Positions 7,274 to 14,651 of a stretch of 35,231 bases of DNA are shown one piece after another. Made by a program: the position numbers and the translations under genes. This stretch comes from Thalassobacillus sp043497085 (GTDB lineage: Bacteria > Bacillota > Bacilli > Bacillales > Halobacillaceae), in assembly GCA_043497085.1 (NCBI GenBank), contig JBIEKI010000026.1; one strand, given 5' to 3'. Every line of letters begins with the position of its first letter. The stretch's first letter is position 1. Below the pieces are notes generated by a model, which saw only the letters and a program-made list of their open reading frames with translations, ran no database searches and had not been told where the DNA came from.

Positions 7274-8092
7274 TTGGCTAAGATCACGCGGATAACTACA
7301 CAGAAAAAGAAGAAAGACCGCTTCAATATATTTTTAGACTTTGGGCAGGGGGAATCCTATGGTTTCAGTGTTTCTGAGGATATTCTAGTTAAAGAATCCC
7401 TGCATAAAGGGATGGAGCTGGATGATGCTTCTATAAAAGCTCTAATGGAAAAAGATGACCTACAAAAATCCTATACCCTTACCATACATTATTTAAGCTA
7501 CCGGATGCGCTCGGAAAAAGAAATCCGGGATTATTTGAATAAAAAAGAAACGGATCCTGAACAAATCGAAGTAATTATCGACAGGCTTTATAAAGAAAAG
7601 CTGCTGGATGACCAGGAGTTTGCAAACGCGTTAGTCCGAAGCAGAATCCACACATCGAGCAAGGGGCCATTGATGGTAAAAAAAGACCTGATGGAAAAAG
7701 GGGTTTCAGCTGTTAAGGCGGAAGAAGCCCTGACCCATTACCCTTTTGAAGCACAATATGAAAAGGCGATGAAATTTGCGAAAAAAAAACTGCGTTCAGA
7801 TGGAAAGAAATCATTCCGCCAGCAGGTACAAAATCTCCAGCAGACATTGATGCAAAAGGGGTTTACCAATGACGTCATCCAGGAAGTCATTGCCAACCTT
7901 CCACAGCAGGAAGAGGAGGATGCCGAATGGCAGGCGGTTGTTTATCAAGGAGAAAAAGTCCTGCGTAAATACGAACGAAAAGCAGAAGGTTTTGAACTGA
8001 AGCAGAAAGTGAAAAGTGCGTTGTACCGTAAAGGGTTCCAAATCGATGAAATCCAGCGTTTCATTGAAGAGTATATGGAGGAAGAAGAATGA
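7274..8092 (+). CDS. recX: Recombination regulator RecX
   Basis: A 272-residue protein that binds RecA filaments and modulates recombination. After a basic N-terminus (AKITRITTQKKKKDRFNIF) come the triple-helix repeats: YLSYRMRSEKEIRDYLNKK, then VIIDRLYKEKLLDDQEFANALVRSR, and later repeats ending in GFQIDEIQRFIEEY. This length is that of Bacillus RecX (about 264 residues). I chose TTG 7274 since AGAGGTG lies 6 bases upstream and the protein then starts like the B. subtilis one; GTG 7265 falls inside that ribosome site. The neighbour is yfhF in divergent orientation, and yfhH lies further downstream here instead of adjacent. Confidence 0.93.
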   Translation: MAKITRITTQKKKKDRFNIFLDFGQGESYGFSVSEDILVKESLHKGMELDDASIKALMEKDDLQKSYTLTIHYLSYRMRSEKEIRDYLNKKETDPEQIEVIIDRLYKEKLLDDQEFANALVRSRIHTSSKGPLMVKKDLMEKGVSAVKAEEALTHYPFEAQYEKAMKFAKKKLRSDGKKSFRQQVQNLQQTLMQKGFTNDVIQEVIANLPQQEEEDAEWQAVVYQGEKVLRKYERKAEGFELKQKVKSALYRKGFQIDEIQRFIEEYMEEEE

Positions 8093-8202
8093 CTTTCTGA
8101 ATATCTCCATAGAAGATTTTAAATCAAGGCGGCACGCTCGTTTTAAAAATCATTAACGTCCATTAAGAAAAGGTTTATACAAGTGAATCATAAAATAATA
8201 CC

Positions 8203-8247
8203 AAAGAAGGCAAGCCCTCTGAACACTAGAGGTGCTTGCCTTCTTTC
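8203..8247. terminator. Bidirectional terminator between recX and the HAD gene
   Basis: GAAGGCAAGC pairs with GCTTGCCTTC, with an inner CCTCT/AGAGG stem. Both sides are flanked by A/T-rich runs (CCAAA and TTTCC). It lies between convergent genes. Confidence 0.7.
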
Positions 8248-8268
8248 CTGGGGGGGTTAAGCCCTAAT

Positions 8269-9060
8269 TTAAATAAGATTTTTATTTTGAAGATCTTCAA
8301 TTGCTTCATACACGTGGTCAACGACGTTGGCAGCCTGCTTCTGCACTTCTGGATGCGCGTTACTCATTGCATAGCTGTAAGGTGCCAATTGGAACATCGG
8401 GATATCGTTGAAAGAATCCCCGATAACGGCTATTTCCTCAGACTTAAGGCCTGTTTGATCAAACAGTGCCAGCAGACCGCTGGCTTTGTTGATCCCTTTA
8501 GGCACGAGGTCTACACATGTTTCGTGTGAGACGAAGCAATCAAGTTTCTGGCTGTATTTTTCATCGATACGTTTTTGCAGGGCCATCACATCTGGTTCTT
8601 TCCCATGCACGGTTATTTTCGAGGCATCTACTTCAACGCCTAAAGCATCAGCCAGCTTTGGATTTACCTGAATGTCGTGGATCAATTGTTCCGAAATTAA
8701 ATCAATCCATTTGTTATGCTGATGGGTAAAGGTTTCCTCAGCAGTAGATACGGTTGTTACCATTGGTTCCTTTACGATATCGCGGTAAACCTGGCGGATC
8801 ACATCAGAATCAAAGGTCTCGGACAGGATATGGGAATTATCCGCTCCATAGACAAAAGCCCCGTTTTGGCTGATTCGGTGTCCCTTTTGACCGATCCGTT
8901 CGAGGATATCCTGAATTTCATGATCCATCCTCCCTGAGGCTACTGCCAAATCCACTCCTCGTTGAACCAGCCTATCAATTGCATGTATATCTTTTTCTTT
9001 TATAAAATGATTCATGCCAAGCAACGTACCATCAAGGTCACTGACAAATAATTTAATCAT
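8269..9060 (-). CDS. Cof-type HAD superfamily phosphatase
   Basis: A 263-residue cytoplasmic hydrolase of the Cof/YbiV subfamily (HAD class IIB), expected to remove phosphate from sugar phosphates or related metabolites. Motif I is SDLDGTLL (nucleophile Asp8, acid Asp10), motif II is VASGR, motif III is the Lys in the NKASGL region, and motif IV is GDSFNDIPMF. A cap domain lies between motifs II and III. The length is normal for the family. The true substrate is not known, and B. subtilis has several paralogues (YkrA, YitU, YxeH types) that I cannot separate here. A ribosome site GAAGGGAG is about 9 bases before the ATG. It is divergent from glcT. Confidence 0.85.
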   Translation of the reverse strand: MIKLFVSDLDGTLLGMNHFIKEKDIHAIDRLVQRGVDLAVASGRMDHEIQDILERIGQKGHRISQNGAFVYGADNSHILSETFDSDVIRQVYRDIVKEPMVTTVSTAEETFTHQHNKWIDLISEQLIHDIQVNPKLADALGVEVDASKITVHGKEPDVMALQKRIDEKYSQKLDCFVSHETCVDLVPKGINKASGLLALFDQTGLKSEEIAVIGDSFNDIPMFQLAPYSYAMSNAHPEVQKQAANVVDHVYEAIEDLQNKNLI

Positions 9061-9124
9061 TCGCTAAACTCCCTTCCATATGACACCATAGACAATAGAC
9101 GTTATTCTCGATATATTGTATACA

Positions 9125-9139
9125 TTGAAAACGCTTCAA
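9125..9139 (+). promoter_or_regulatory. Possible cre (CcpA) site before glcT
   Basis: TTGAAAACGCTTCAA has outer TTGAA/TTCAA arms and agrees at 12 of 14 positions with the cre consensus TGWNANCGNTNWCA. It lies about 50 bases before the glcT start, in the divergent region. No regulation of glcT by CcpA is assumed. Confidence 0.3.
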
Positions 9140-9185
9140 AGCAAAGCAAAACGACCTGAGGGAATTCGAATGAAGGGGGAAGGGC

Positions 9186-10031
9186 ATGGACCAGCAAGTT
9201 ATTGTAGAGAAAGTATTGAATAATAATGTCGTCATCGCGGAACATCCCACCTATAAAGAGGTGGTGTTGATCGGAAAGGGAATCGGCTTCAATCGCAAAA
9301 AAGGTGTATCTATTACATTAGATGAAGCAGATAAGACATTCTTGCTTCGTGATGAGGAGCAGAAGGAGCAGTATGTTAACCTGTTGCCTTATGTGGAAGA
9401 AGACTTCATCGATTTCATGAATGACATTTTGCTGCATATTGAAAACAGAATGAATCAAAGCTTGAATGAGCATATCCATGTCGCACTTACGGATCACATC
9501 GCTTTCGCTATCAACCGGGCCAAACATGATATGCAGTTCAACAACCCTTTTTTGTTCGAAATTGAAACACTTTATCCAAAAGAATACCAGGTAGCAATGG
9601 AAGTAGTAGAAATGATCAATAACAAAGAAGGCACCGAATTTCCTGAAGGGGAAACAGGCTTCATCGCTTTGCATATACATAGCGCGGTAACAGATAAAAC
9701 CTTAAGCGATATTAATAAACATTACCAGCTGATTTCCCAAATGGTAGAAGTCATTGAAGAGTCACTGGAGGTTTCCATTGATAAAAATAGTGTCGATTAT
9801 CACCGGCTGGTCCAGCACTTAAGACGTGCGGTCGATCGGATTCATGTAGGGGAAGAAGTCGGGGAAGAAAATCGTCTCGCAGAAATGTTGAAAAAAGAAT
9901 ATCCGTTATGCTATAATCTTTCTTGGAAGTTGATAAAAGTGATGCAGAAGCAATTGAATAAACCAGTGGATGAATCAGAAGCTATTTATTTGACGATTCA
10001 TCTGCAGCGGTTAGTCAACCATAAAACGTAA
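9186..10031 (+). CDS. glcT: PTS glucose antiterminator GlcT
   Basis: RNA-binding antiterminator of the BglG/SacY family, 281 residues. Residues 1-~60 are the RNA-binding CAT domain (ends near GVSITLDEADKTFLL). PRD1 and PRD2 follow, each with two conserved His positions: NEHIHVALTDH and ALHIHSA in PRD1, LVQHLRRAVDR and LTIHLQRLV in PRD2. In B. subtilis these are phosphorylated by the glucose enzyme II (negative) and HPr. When active it binds the RAT hairpin in the ptsG leader and prevents the terminator. Here that target begins only 4 bases after the glcT stop codon, and ptsG follows. The ATG has a strong ribosome site (AAGGGGGAAGGG). Confidence 0.92.
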   Translation: MDQQVIVEKVLNNNVVIAEHPTYKEVVLIGKGIGFNRKKGVSITLDEADKTFLLRDEEQKEQYVNLLPYVEEDFIDFMNDILLHIENRMNQSLNEHIHVALTDHIAFAINRAKHDMQFNNPFLFEIETLYPKEYQVAMEVVEMINNKEGTEFPEGETGFIALHIHSAVTDKTLSDINKHYQLISQMVEVIEESLEVSIDKNSVDYHRLVQHLRRAVDRIHVGEEVGEENRLAEMLKKEYPLCYNLSWKLIKVMQKQLNKPVDESEAIYLTIHLQRLVNHKT

Positions 10032-10034
10032 TTA

Positions 10035-10064
10035 TACGTGTTACTGATACGATCAGGCATGAGT
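10035..10064 (+). promoter_or_regulatory. Ribonucleic antiterminator (RAT) target of GlcT
   Basis: Two stems, CGTG/CATG (10037-10040 with 10058-10061) and CTGAT/ATCAG (10044-10048 with 10052-10056), enclose the internal loop TTA. The sequence is nearly the same as the B. subtilis ptsG RAT as I remember it. Its 3' part (GCATGAG, 10057-10063) is also the first arm of the following terminator, so the two structures exclude each other. Confidence 0.85.
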
Positions 10065-10145
10065 ATAAAAAGTTTTAGAGGTTTTCAATGGGGTAAGTGT
10101 ACCTTTTGAAGCCAAATAAAACTTTTTTGCTCATGCTTTTTTTAT
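10057..10145 (+). terminator. ptsG leader terminator controlled by GlcT
   Basis: GCATGAG (10057-10063) pairs with CTCATGC (10130-10136), AAAAAGTTTTA pairs with TAAAACTTTTT inside, and T7 follows. This is a long hairpin with a further inner stem. It ends 136 bases before the ptsG start. Confidence 0.85.
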
Positions 10146-10280
10146 TACCTTAGACGTCGTACAAGTTGGCGTTTAAAATTTCAGTTAAAATGGAAGCGGT
10201 TTATTTCATTTTTCTGAAAATACATCCCATGATTAACTTATGGCTTCTGTATCACACTAAAACAAAAGGAGGAACTTTCT

Positions 10281-12320
10281 ATGTTCAAAAATGCTTTTGG
10301 TACATTGCAAAAAGTCGGTAAAGCATTGATGCTTCCGGTTGCCTTGCTCCCTGCCGCTGGTATTTTGCTGGCATTCGGTACAACGTTCCAGCAGGATTCC
10401 TTCCTCGAGCTTGTACCTGCGTTCGAAGCAAACTGGATTCAGGTATTCTCGCAGGTAATGGCATCCGCCGGTGACATTGTATTTGCCAACTTGCCGCTGC
10501 TATTTGCCGTGGGTGTTGCCATCGGTCTTGCCGGCGGAGATGGGGTAGCAGGTCTTGCTGCCATCATCGGTTATTTAATTATGAATGTGACGATGGGTGT
10601 GTTGGGCAAAGTTGATGCTGATATGGCTGCCAATTCACCTGCTTATGCTGATGTACTTGGGACCCCGACACTGCAAACCGGTGTATTTGGCGGGATTATC
10701 GTTGGTATATTAGCTGCTTATTTATACAATAAATACTTTAATATCGAGCTGCCGCAATTCCTCGGTTTCTTTGCCGGTAAGCGGTTCGTTCCGATTGTCA
10801 CAGCATTTTCAGCCGTATTTTTAGGAATTCTCATGTTGTTTGTCTGGCCGTTTGCCCAGGATGGTTTAAACGCGTTGTCTCACTTGATGCTTGAGACTAA
10901 TATTCATATTGCCGCTTTGGTATTTGGTATTATCGAACGTTCTTTAATTCCGTTCGGATTGCATCACATCTTCTATTCACCGTTCTGGTTCGAATTCGGC
11001 TCTTATGTGACCGAAGCTGGGAACACGGTGCGTGGTGACCAGCAAATCTTCTTCGCTCAGCTGCGTGACGGAGTAGAGTTTACCGCGGGTACATTCATGG
11101 TTGGTAAGTTCCCATTCATGATGTTTGGACTTCCAGCTGCAGCACTTGCGATTTATCATACAGCAAGACCTGAACGCAAGAAGGTAGTAGGCGGTATCAT
11201 GGCATCTGCCGCATTGACATCATTCCTGACTGGTATTACAGAACCAATTGAGTTCTCTTTCCTATTCGTAGCACCGTTGTTATTCGGTATCCACGCGATT
11301 TTCGCTGGTCTATCGTTCATGACGATGTCGCTGTTGGATGTGAAAATTGGACAAACCTTCTCTGGTGGTTTGATCGACTTCATTCTGTTCGGTATCCTGC
11401 CTAACCGTACCGACTGGTGGTGGGTCATCATCGTAGGTCTGGTCTTTTCTGTGATTTACTACTTCGGTTTCCGTTGGGCAATTCTTAAGTTCAACTTGGC
11501 GACCCCAGGACGTGAAGACGAAGAAGTCGATGCCGACGAAGATAGTGAAATCGGGGATCTTCCATATGAAATCCTCTCAGCAATGGGCGGACAAGAGAAT
11601 ATCGCTCATTTGGATGCCTGTATCACACGGCTTCGAGTTTCTGTCAATGACAAAGGTGAAGTTGATAAGAACCGACTGAAGAAGCTTGGCGCATCTGGTG
11701 TCATGGAAGTCGGAAATAACATACAGGCCATTTATGGTCCTAGATCCGATAGCTTACGCGGCCAAATGCAAGATATCATCGACGGTAAAGCACCTCGTGC
11801 TGTTGCTGAAGATCGCTCTGAAGTTGCAGAAGAAGCAAAAGATGCAGAGGTTCCTGTCGGTGGTGAAGACTTCAACTTTGTAAGTCCTTTGCAAGGGGAA
11901 ATCATGCCGATCACAGAAGTACCGGACCAAGTATTCTCTGGTAAAATGATGGGTGATGGATTTGCAATTAAACCTTCAGATGGCAAAGTTGTTTCACCAG
12001 TAAACGGTAAAATTCTGAATGTCTTCCCGACGAAGCACGCGATAGGTATCCAGGCAGAAAACGGTACAGAAATTCTGATCCACATTGGAATTGATACCGT
12101 CAAGCTGAAAGGGGAAGGCTTCGAAGCAATGATTAAAGAAGGCGACGAAGTCAAGCAAGGGCAAGAGTTGATGAAAGTGGACTTTGACTATGTAAAAGAG
12201 CATGCAACTTCCACCATCACACCAGTCATTTTTACAAACTTGCAAGAAGGTCAGGAAGTTAAGATTGCAAAACCAGGCGAAGTGCGTCATAATGACCCTG
12301 GTATCATTGAAATCAACTAA
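10281..12320 (+). CDS. ptsG: Glucose-specific PTS transporter EIICBA
   Basis: Membrane permease that takes up glucose and phosphorylates it. Order: EIIC membrane domain (residues ~1-410), EIIB (~430-505) with the phosphorylated Cys447 in LDACITRL, and EIIA (~535-660) with the active His601 in ILIHIGIDTVKLKG. The 679-residue length is close to B. subtilis PtsG (699). Between EIIB and EIIA is an acidic Ala-rich linker. Ribosome site AAAGGAGGAAC lies before the ATG. It is controlled by the RAT/terminator upstream and followed after 29 bases by ptsH, but ptsI is not present downstream. Confidence 0.95.
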   Translation: MFKNAFGTLQKVGKALMLPVALLPAAGILLAFGTTFQQDSFLELVPAFEANWIQVFSQVMASAGDIVFANLPLLFAVGVAIGLAGGDGVAGLAAIIGYLIMNVTMGVLGKVDADMAANSPAYADVLGTPTLQTGVFGGIIVGILAAYLYNKYFNIELPQFLGFFAGKRFVPIVTAFSAVFLGILMLFVWPFAQDGLNALSHLMLETNIHIAALVFGIIERSLIPFGLHHIFYSPFWFEFGSYVTEAGNTVRGDQQIFFAQLRDGVEFTAGTFMVGKFPFMMFGLPAAALAIYHTARPERKKVVGGIMASAALTSFLTGITEPIEFSFLFVAPLLFGIHAIFAGLSFMTMSLLDVKIGQTFSGGLIDFILFGILPNRTDWWWVIIVGLVFSVIYYFGFRWAILKFNLATPGREDEEVDADEDSEIGDLPYEILSAMGGQENIAHLDACITRLRVSVNDKGEVDKNRLKKLGASGVMEVGNNIQAIYGPRSDSLRGQMQDIIDGKAPRAVAEDRSEVAEEAKDAEVPVGGEDFNFVSPLQGEIMPITEVPDQVFSGKMMGDGFAIKPSDGKVVSPVNGKILNVFPTKHAIGIQAENGTEILIHIGIDTVKLKGEGFEAMIKEGDEVKQGQELMKVDFDYVKEHATSTITPVIFTNLQEGQEVKIAKPGEVRHNDPGIIEIN

Positions 12321-12349
12321 AAAAATCATATAAATGAGGAGAGATTCAA

Positions 12350-12616
12350 ATGGTAGAACAAACAATGAAGATTACAGCAGCAGATGGCTTACACGCGCGT
12401 CCAGCAACAGCAATGGTGCAGATCGCAGGGCAATATCAGGCAGACGTGAACCTGGAGTATAAAGATAAGTCCGTCAACTTGAAATCCATTATGGGTGTTA
12501 TGTCTCTGGGTATTCCTAATGATGCTGAAATTAAATTGACTGCAGACGGTGAAGATGAAAAAGAAGCACTGGAAGCAGTTGTAAACAAAGTTAAAGAAGA
12601 AGGACTTGGAGAGTAA
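12350..12616 (+). CDS. ptsH: Phosphocarrier protein HPr
   Basis: Cytoplasmic phosphocarrier of the PTS, 88 residues. His15 in GLHARPA takes phosphate from enzyme I, and Ser46 in LKSIMGVMSLGI is the site phosphorylated by HPrK and used with CcpA for carbon catabolite repression; both positions match the Gram-positive numbering. A strong ribosome site (GAGGAGAG) is present. It lies 29 bases after ptsG and likely shares its transcript. A strong terminator follows directly, so unlike B. subtilis ptsGHI, enzyme I is encoded elsewhere. Confidence 0.96.
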   Translation: MVEQTMKITAADGLHARPATAMVQIAGQYQADVNLEYKDKSVNLKSIMGVMSLGIPNDAEIKLTADGEDEKEALEAVVNKVKEEGLGE

Positions 12617-12630
12617 TTTCCATTAAAAGA

Positions 12631-12670
12631 AAAGCTGCTGGCCTTTTATCAAATGGCCAGCAGCTTTTTT
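12631..12670 (+). terminator. Terminator after ptsH
   Basis: A 13-bp stem AAAGCTGCTGGCC / GGCCAGCAGCTTT is followed by T6 (12665-12670). It marks the end of the ptsG-ptsH unit. Confidence 0.88.
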
Positions 12671-12733
12671 GTCTGGATAAAAAATATAATTAACAGCAGT
12701 AATGAATTCGCGCGTCTGCTTAATATTCCTGTT

Positions 12734-13393
12734 TTATGAATCTACCTTGATTTCTGTTCGACGGTCATCTTCTGCAAAGATTTTATCAGCAACACCTTCT
12801 GGCCCTTTCAGGCGAGATGGATCAGCAACATGGTCACTATCCGACCAGAAAGGTGTGTTCATACCACCCATATATACTGCTGTAGCAGACATCGGTCGAT
12901 CTTCCCATTCTTTCTGCAGGCTTTCCGTGAACCCACGTACAGCAAATTTACTGGCACAATATACCGATTCATTGACTTTACCCCGGAGCCCGGCAGTAGA
13001 TATGATATTCAGAACTCTGCCTTCTGAGGCTTCCAGCAAAGGCAAAGCCTTTTGAGTCATTAAGATGGTACCCTTAACGTTGGTATCCAGCATTTTATCG
13101 ATGTCTTCTTCTTTTAAGGAAGATAATTCTCCGAAGATTCCGATGCCAGCATTGTTGATTAATACGTCAACGCGGTCCAATTGACGGATTGCCTCGTCAA
13201 CCGAAGCTGGCTCTGTTACATCACAAATGTATGATTCTGCCTGCCCGCCTTGTTGGATTATTTCCATTCGTACCAATGACAGGCTTCGTTCTGTTCGCCC
13301 TAACAAAATGATTTCATAACCTTCTTTTGCGTATCGATGGGCCAGTGCCCGTCCTAGTCCAGTACCGCCCCCGGTAATTACTGCTTTTCCCAC
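12734..13393 (-). CDS. Short-chain dehydrogenase/reductase
   Basis: NAD(P)-dependent oxidoreductase of the classical SDR family, 219 residues. The cofactor motif is TGGGTGLG at residues ~6-13, the NNAG motif is INNAGIGIFG, and the catalytic YxxxK is in VYCASKFAV, preceded by the active Ser in NIISTAG. The substrate is unknown. The best start is GTG at 13393 because AAAGGGG lies 7 bases upstream; a longer in-frame extension would include this ribosome site. It faces ptsH and is divergent from yfhH. The C-terminus is acidic and short, as in the broad family. Confidence 0.85.
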   Translation of the reverse strand: MGKAVITGGGTGLGRALAHRYAKEGYEIILLGRTERSLSLVRMEIIQQGGQAESYICDVTEPASVDEAIRQLDRVDVLINNAGIGIFGELSSLKEEDIDKMLDTNVKGTILMTQKALPLLEASEGRVLNIISTAGLRGKVNESVYCASKFAVRGFTESLQKEWEDRPMSATAVYMGGMNTPFWSDSDHVADPSRLKGPEGVADKIFAEDDRRTEIKVDS

Positions 13394-13480
13394 ATGAATT
13401 CCCCTTTCCTCAATGTTCCTCATTTCCATTGTGACGAATGCTTGTTAAAATGTAAATGGATAACCATAGGAGGGAAAATC

Positions 13481-13819
13481 ATGGAACGCAGATATAGCGA
13501 TATGACAATAGAGGAATTAAGAAAGGAAGTTGGTGAACTTACTGATAAAGCAAGGAAAGCAGAGCAGATGGGGATGGTCAATGAGTATGCCGTTTATGAA
13601 CGGAAGATCATCATGGCAAAGTCTTATATGCTGAATCCTGACGACTTTAAGCCAGGAGAAGAATATCAGATTGAAGGCGATCCGGCCCATAACTTTAAAA
13701 TTATATATATGAACGGTACCTTCGCCTGGGGATACCGGACAAATGACCAGGGGGAGAAAGTTAGTGAAGAGGAAGAGGAAGCATTACCAATTTCCATGCT
13801 TGGAGAAAAAATCAATTGA
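13481..13819 (+). CDS. yfhH: YfhH family protein
   Basis: A 112-residue soluble protein of the DUF1811 family. The N-terminal half is helical (SDMTIEELRKEVGELTDKARKAEQMGMVNEYAVYERKI). The C-terminal half, from DFKPGEEYQIEG, looks like a small beta domain (FKIIYMNGTFAWGYR). Its function is not known. In B. subtilis it is encoded directly after recX; here it is about 5 kb away. The ATG at 13481 has the site TAGGAGGG; an upstream in-frame extension is not needed. A symmetric terminator follows the stop codon. Confidence 0.88.
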   Translation: MERRYSDMTIEELRKEVGELTDKARKAEQMGMVNEYAVYERKIIMAKSYMLNPDDFKPGEEYQIEGDPAHNFKIIYMNGTFAWGYRTNDQGEKVSEEEEEALPISMLGEKIN

Positions 13820-13821
13820 TT

Positions 13822-13852
13822 AAAAAGCGTGCCTTATTTGGCACGCTTTTTT
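13822..13852. terminator. Bidirectional terminator after yfhH
   Basis: AAAGCGTGCC pairs with GGCACGCTTT, then T6 on the plus strand; the A-run on the left makes it usable for the minus-strand sspK unit as well. Confidence 0.85.
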
Positions 13853-13860
13853 AGTGAAGG

Positions 13861-14034
13861 TTAAGCACGTTTGTTCATCTGAACTTCTGTGATGATTTCA
13901 GACTGTGTCTGCTGCGTTTCCCCATTCACCTGGTGAGCCGCATGTTTCGGGTTAGCACGAGGGGAGTCGAATGGGTCGCTATAGAGATTATCGAAAAAAC
14001 CTTTATGCGGTTTACGACCTTTGTTTTTGCCCAT
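13861..14034 (-). CDS. Small YpzG-like protein, coupled to sspK
   Basis: A 57-residue hydrophilic protein, short enough to be missed by gene finders. The middle reads SPRANPKHAAHQVNGET and is followed by a Gln/Thr-rich segment and a short hydrophobic patch (EIITEVQM). PKHA..QVNGET resembles the YpzG-like family of Bacillaceae as I remember it; that is a tentative call. Its ATG overlaps the sspK stop codon (TAATG), and AAGGGTG at the end of sspK can act as the ribosome site, so the two are almost surely translated together. Forespore expression is therefore likely. Function unknown. Confidence 0.7.
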   Translation of the reverse strand: MGKNKGRKPHKGFFDNLYSDPFDSPRANPKHAAHQVNGETQQTQSEIITEVQMNKRA

Positions 14035-14198
14035 TATATTTCACCCTTCCCATCGTCCAGCCTGTGCGAAGAGCGGGCCATCCGCTCTTTTGGATGAGTG
14101 TTCGTCGAACCATCGGCTCGCTTAGAAGCAAATTCTGCTTTTGCCCTTGGTTCTCCGTTCATTTTCTTTTCTGGAAAGCCAACAGTTTTATTGCGCAT
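14034..14198 (-). CDS. sspK: Small acid-soluble spore protein K
   Basis: A 54-residue protein with the SspK pattern GFPEKKMNGEPRAKAEFASKR followed by ADGSTNTHPKERM. SspK is a minor forespore-made spore component of unclear role. Its position directly before yfhJ (divergent here) agrees with B. subtilis, where sspK and yfhJ are neighbours. Ribosome site AGGAGG precedes the ATG. A SigG-like promoter lies upstream (14224-14252). It is about 4 residues longer than the 50-residue B. subtilis protein, with the extra residues at the C-terminus. Confidence 0.9.
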   Translation of the reverse strand: MRNKTVGFPEKKMNGEPRAKAEFASKRADGSTNTHPKERMARSSHRLDDGKGEI

Positions 14199-14223
14199 CT
14201 TTCAGCCTCCTGTAGCATCATAA

Positions 14224-14252
14224 TAGGATGCAGGTATAGTTTATGTAATTTC
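14224..14252 (-). promoter_or_regulatory. Forespore (SigG-like) promoter of sspK
   Basis: On the minus strand, CATCCTA (14230-14224) fits the SigG -10 CATNNTA. GAAAT at 14252-14248, 17 bases before, is a partial match to the -35. The -10 ends 25 bases before the start codon. Confidence 0.55.
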
Positions 14253-14310
14253 AAACCTGCTATGTGTTACAATTGGGAAGTAAACATTGGGAACGTATGA
14301 GGTGACAATA

Positions 14311-14577
14311 ATGGAAGAAGTTTTTCAGCGTTTAGCTGATCAGTTATATGATAAAAATCCTTCCCTGTCTATTGATGAGGCTCGTACTTGGGTCGAGTTG
14401 TTATGGGAAGACTTCGAAGTAACTCGGGCTAAAGCAGGACATGAATATCAGGGAAAGCAAATGACGGAGCAGATCGTTACACAATGGATTAACCATTATG
14501 GGGCGAAGTTACATGAATTTGCTGCCAACAATCCAAAGTATCGGGATATGCTTGCCAAAAAAAGGCCAATGAATTGA
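14311..14577 (+). CDS. yfhJ: YfhJ, WVELL-motif protein
   Basis: An 88-residue cytoplasmic protein with the signature ARTWVELLWEDFE near residues 22-34, which names the small WVELL family (YfhJ). The rest is mostly helical, with a conserved-looking segment AGHEYQGKQMTEQIV. The function is unknown. Start at ATG 14311, with GAGGTGAC 7 bases before it; an upstream in-frame ATG at 14287 contains that site and is unlikely. It is divergent from sspK and convergent with yfhP, as in the B. subtilis yfh region. Confidence 0.88.
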   Translation: MEEVFQRLADQLYDKNPSLSIDEARTWVELLWEDFEVTRAKAGHEYQGKQMTEQIVTQWINHYGAKLHEFAANNPKYRDMLAKKRPMN

Positions 14578-14585
14578 ATAACATA

Positions 14586-14650
14586 GAGGCTGATTCCTTG
14601 CCTATCCTCCCGATAAAACGGGAATGGGGCGATGAGGAATCAGCCTCTTC
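14586..14650. terminator. Large hairpin between yfhJ and yfhP
   Basis: GAGGCTGATTCCT pairs with AGGAATCAGCCTC, and inner CCCG/CGGG adds a second stem. The T-run is weak (TTCTTC), so it may be a terminator for both converging genes or just an RNA-protecting hairpin. Confidence 0.6.
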
Positions 14651-14651
14651 T

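Noticed and set aside
10150..10280. A second promoter between the ptsG terminator and ptsG
   Set aside because: TTGGCG...TAAAAT has a spacing of only 14 bases; no convincing promoter was found.
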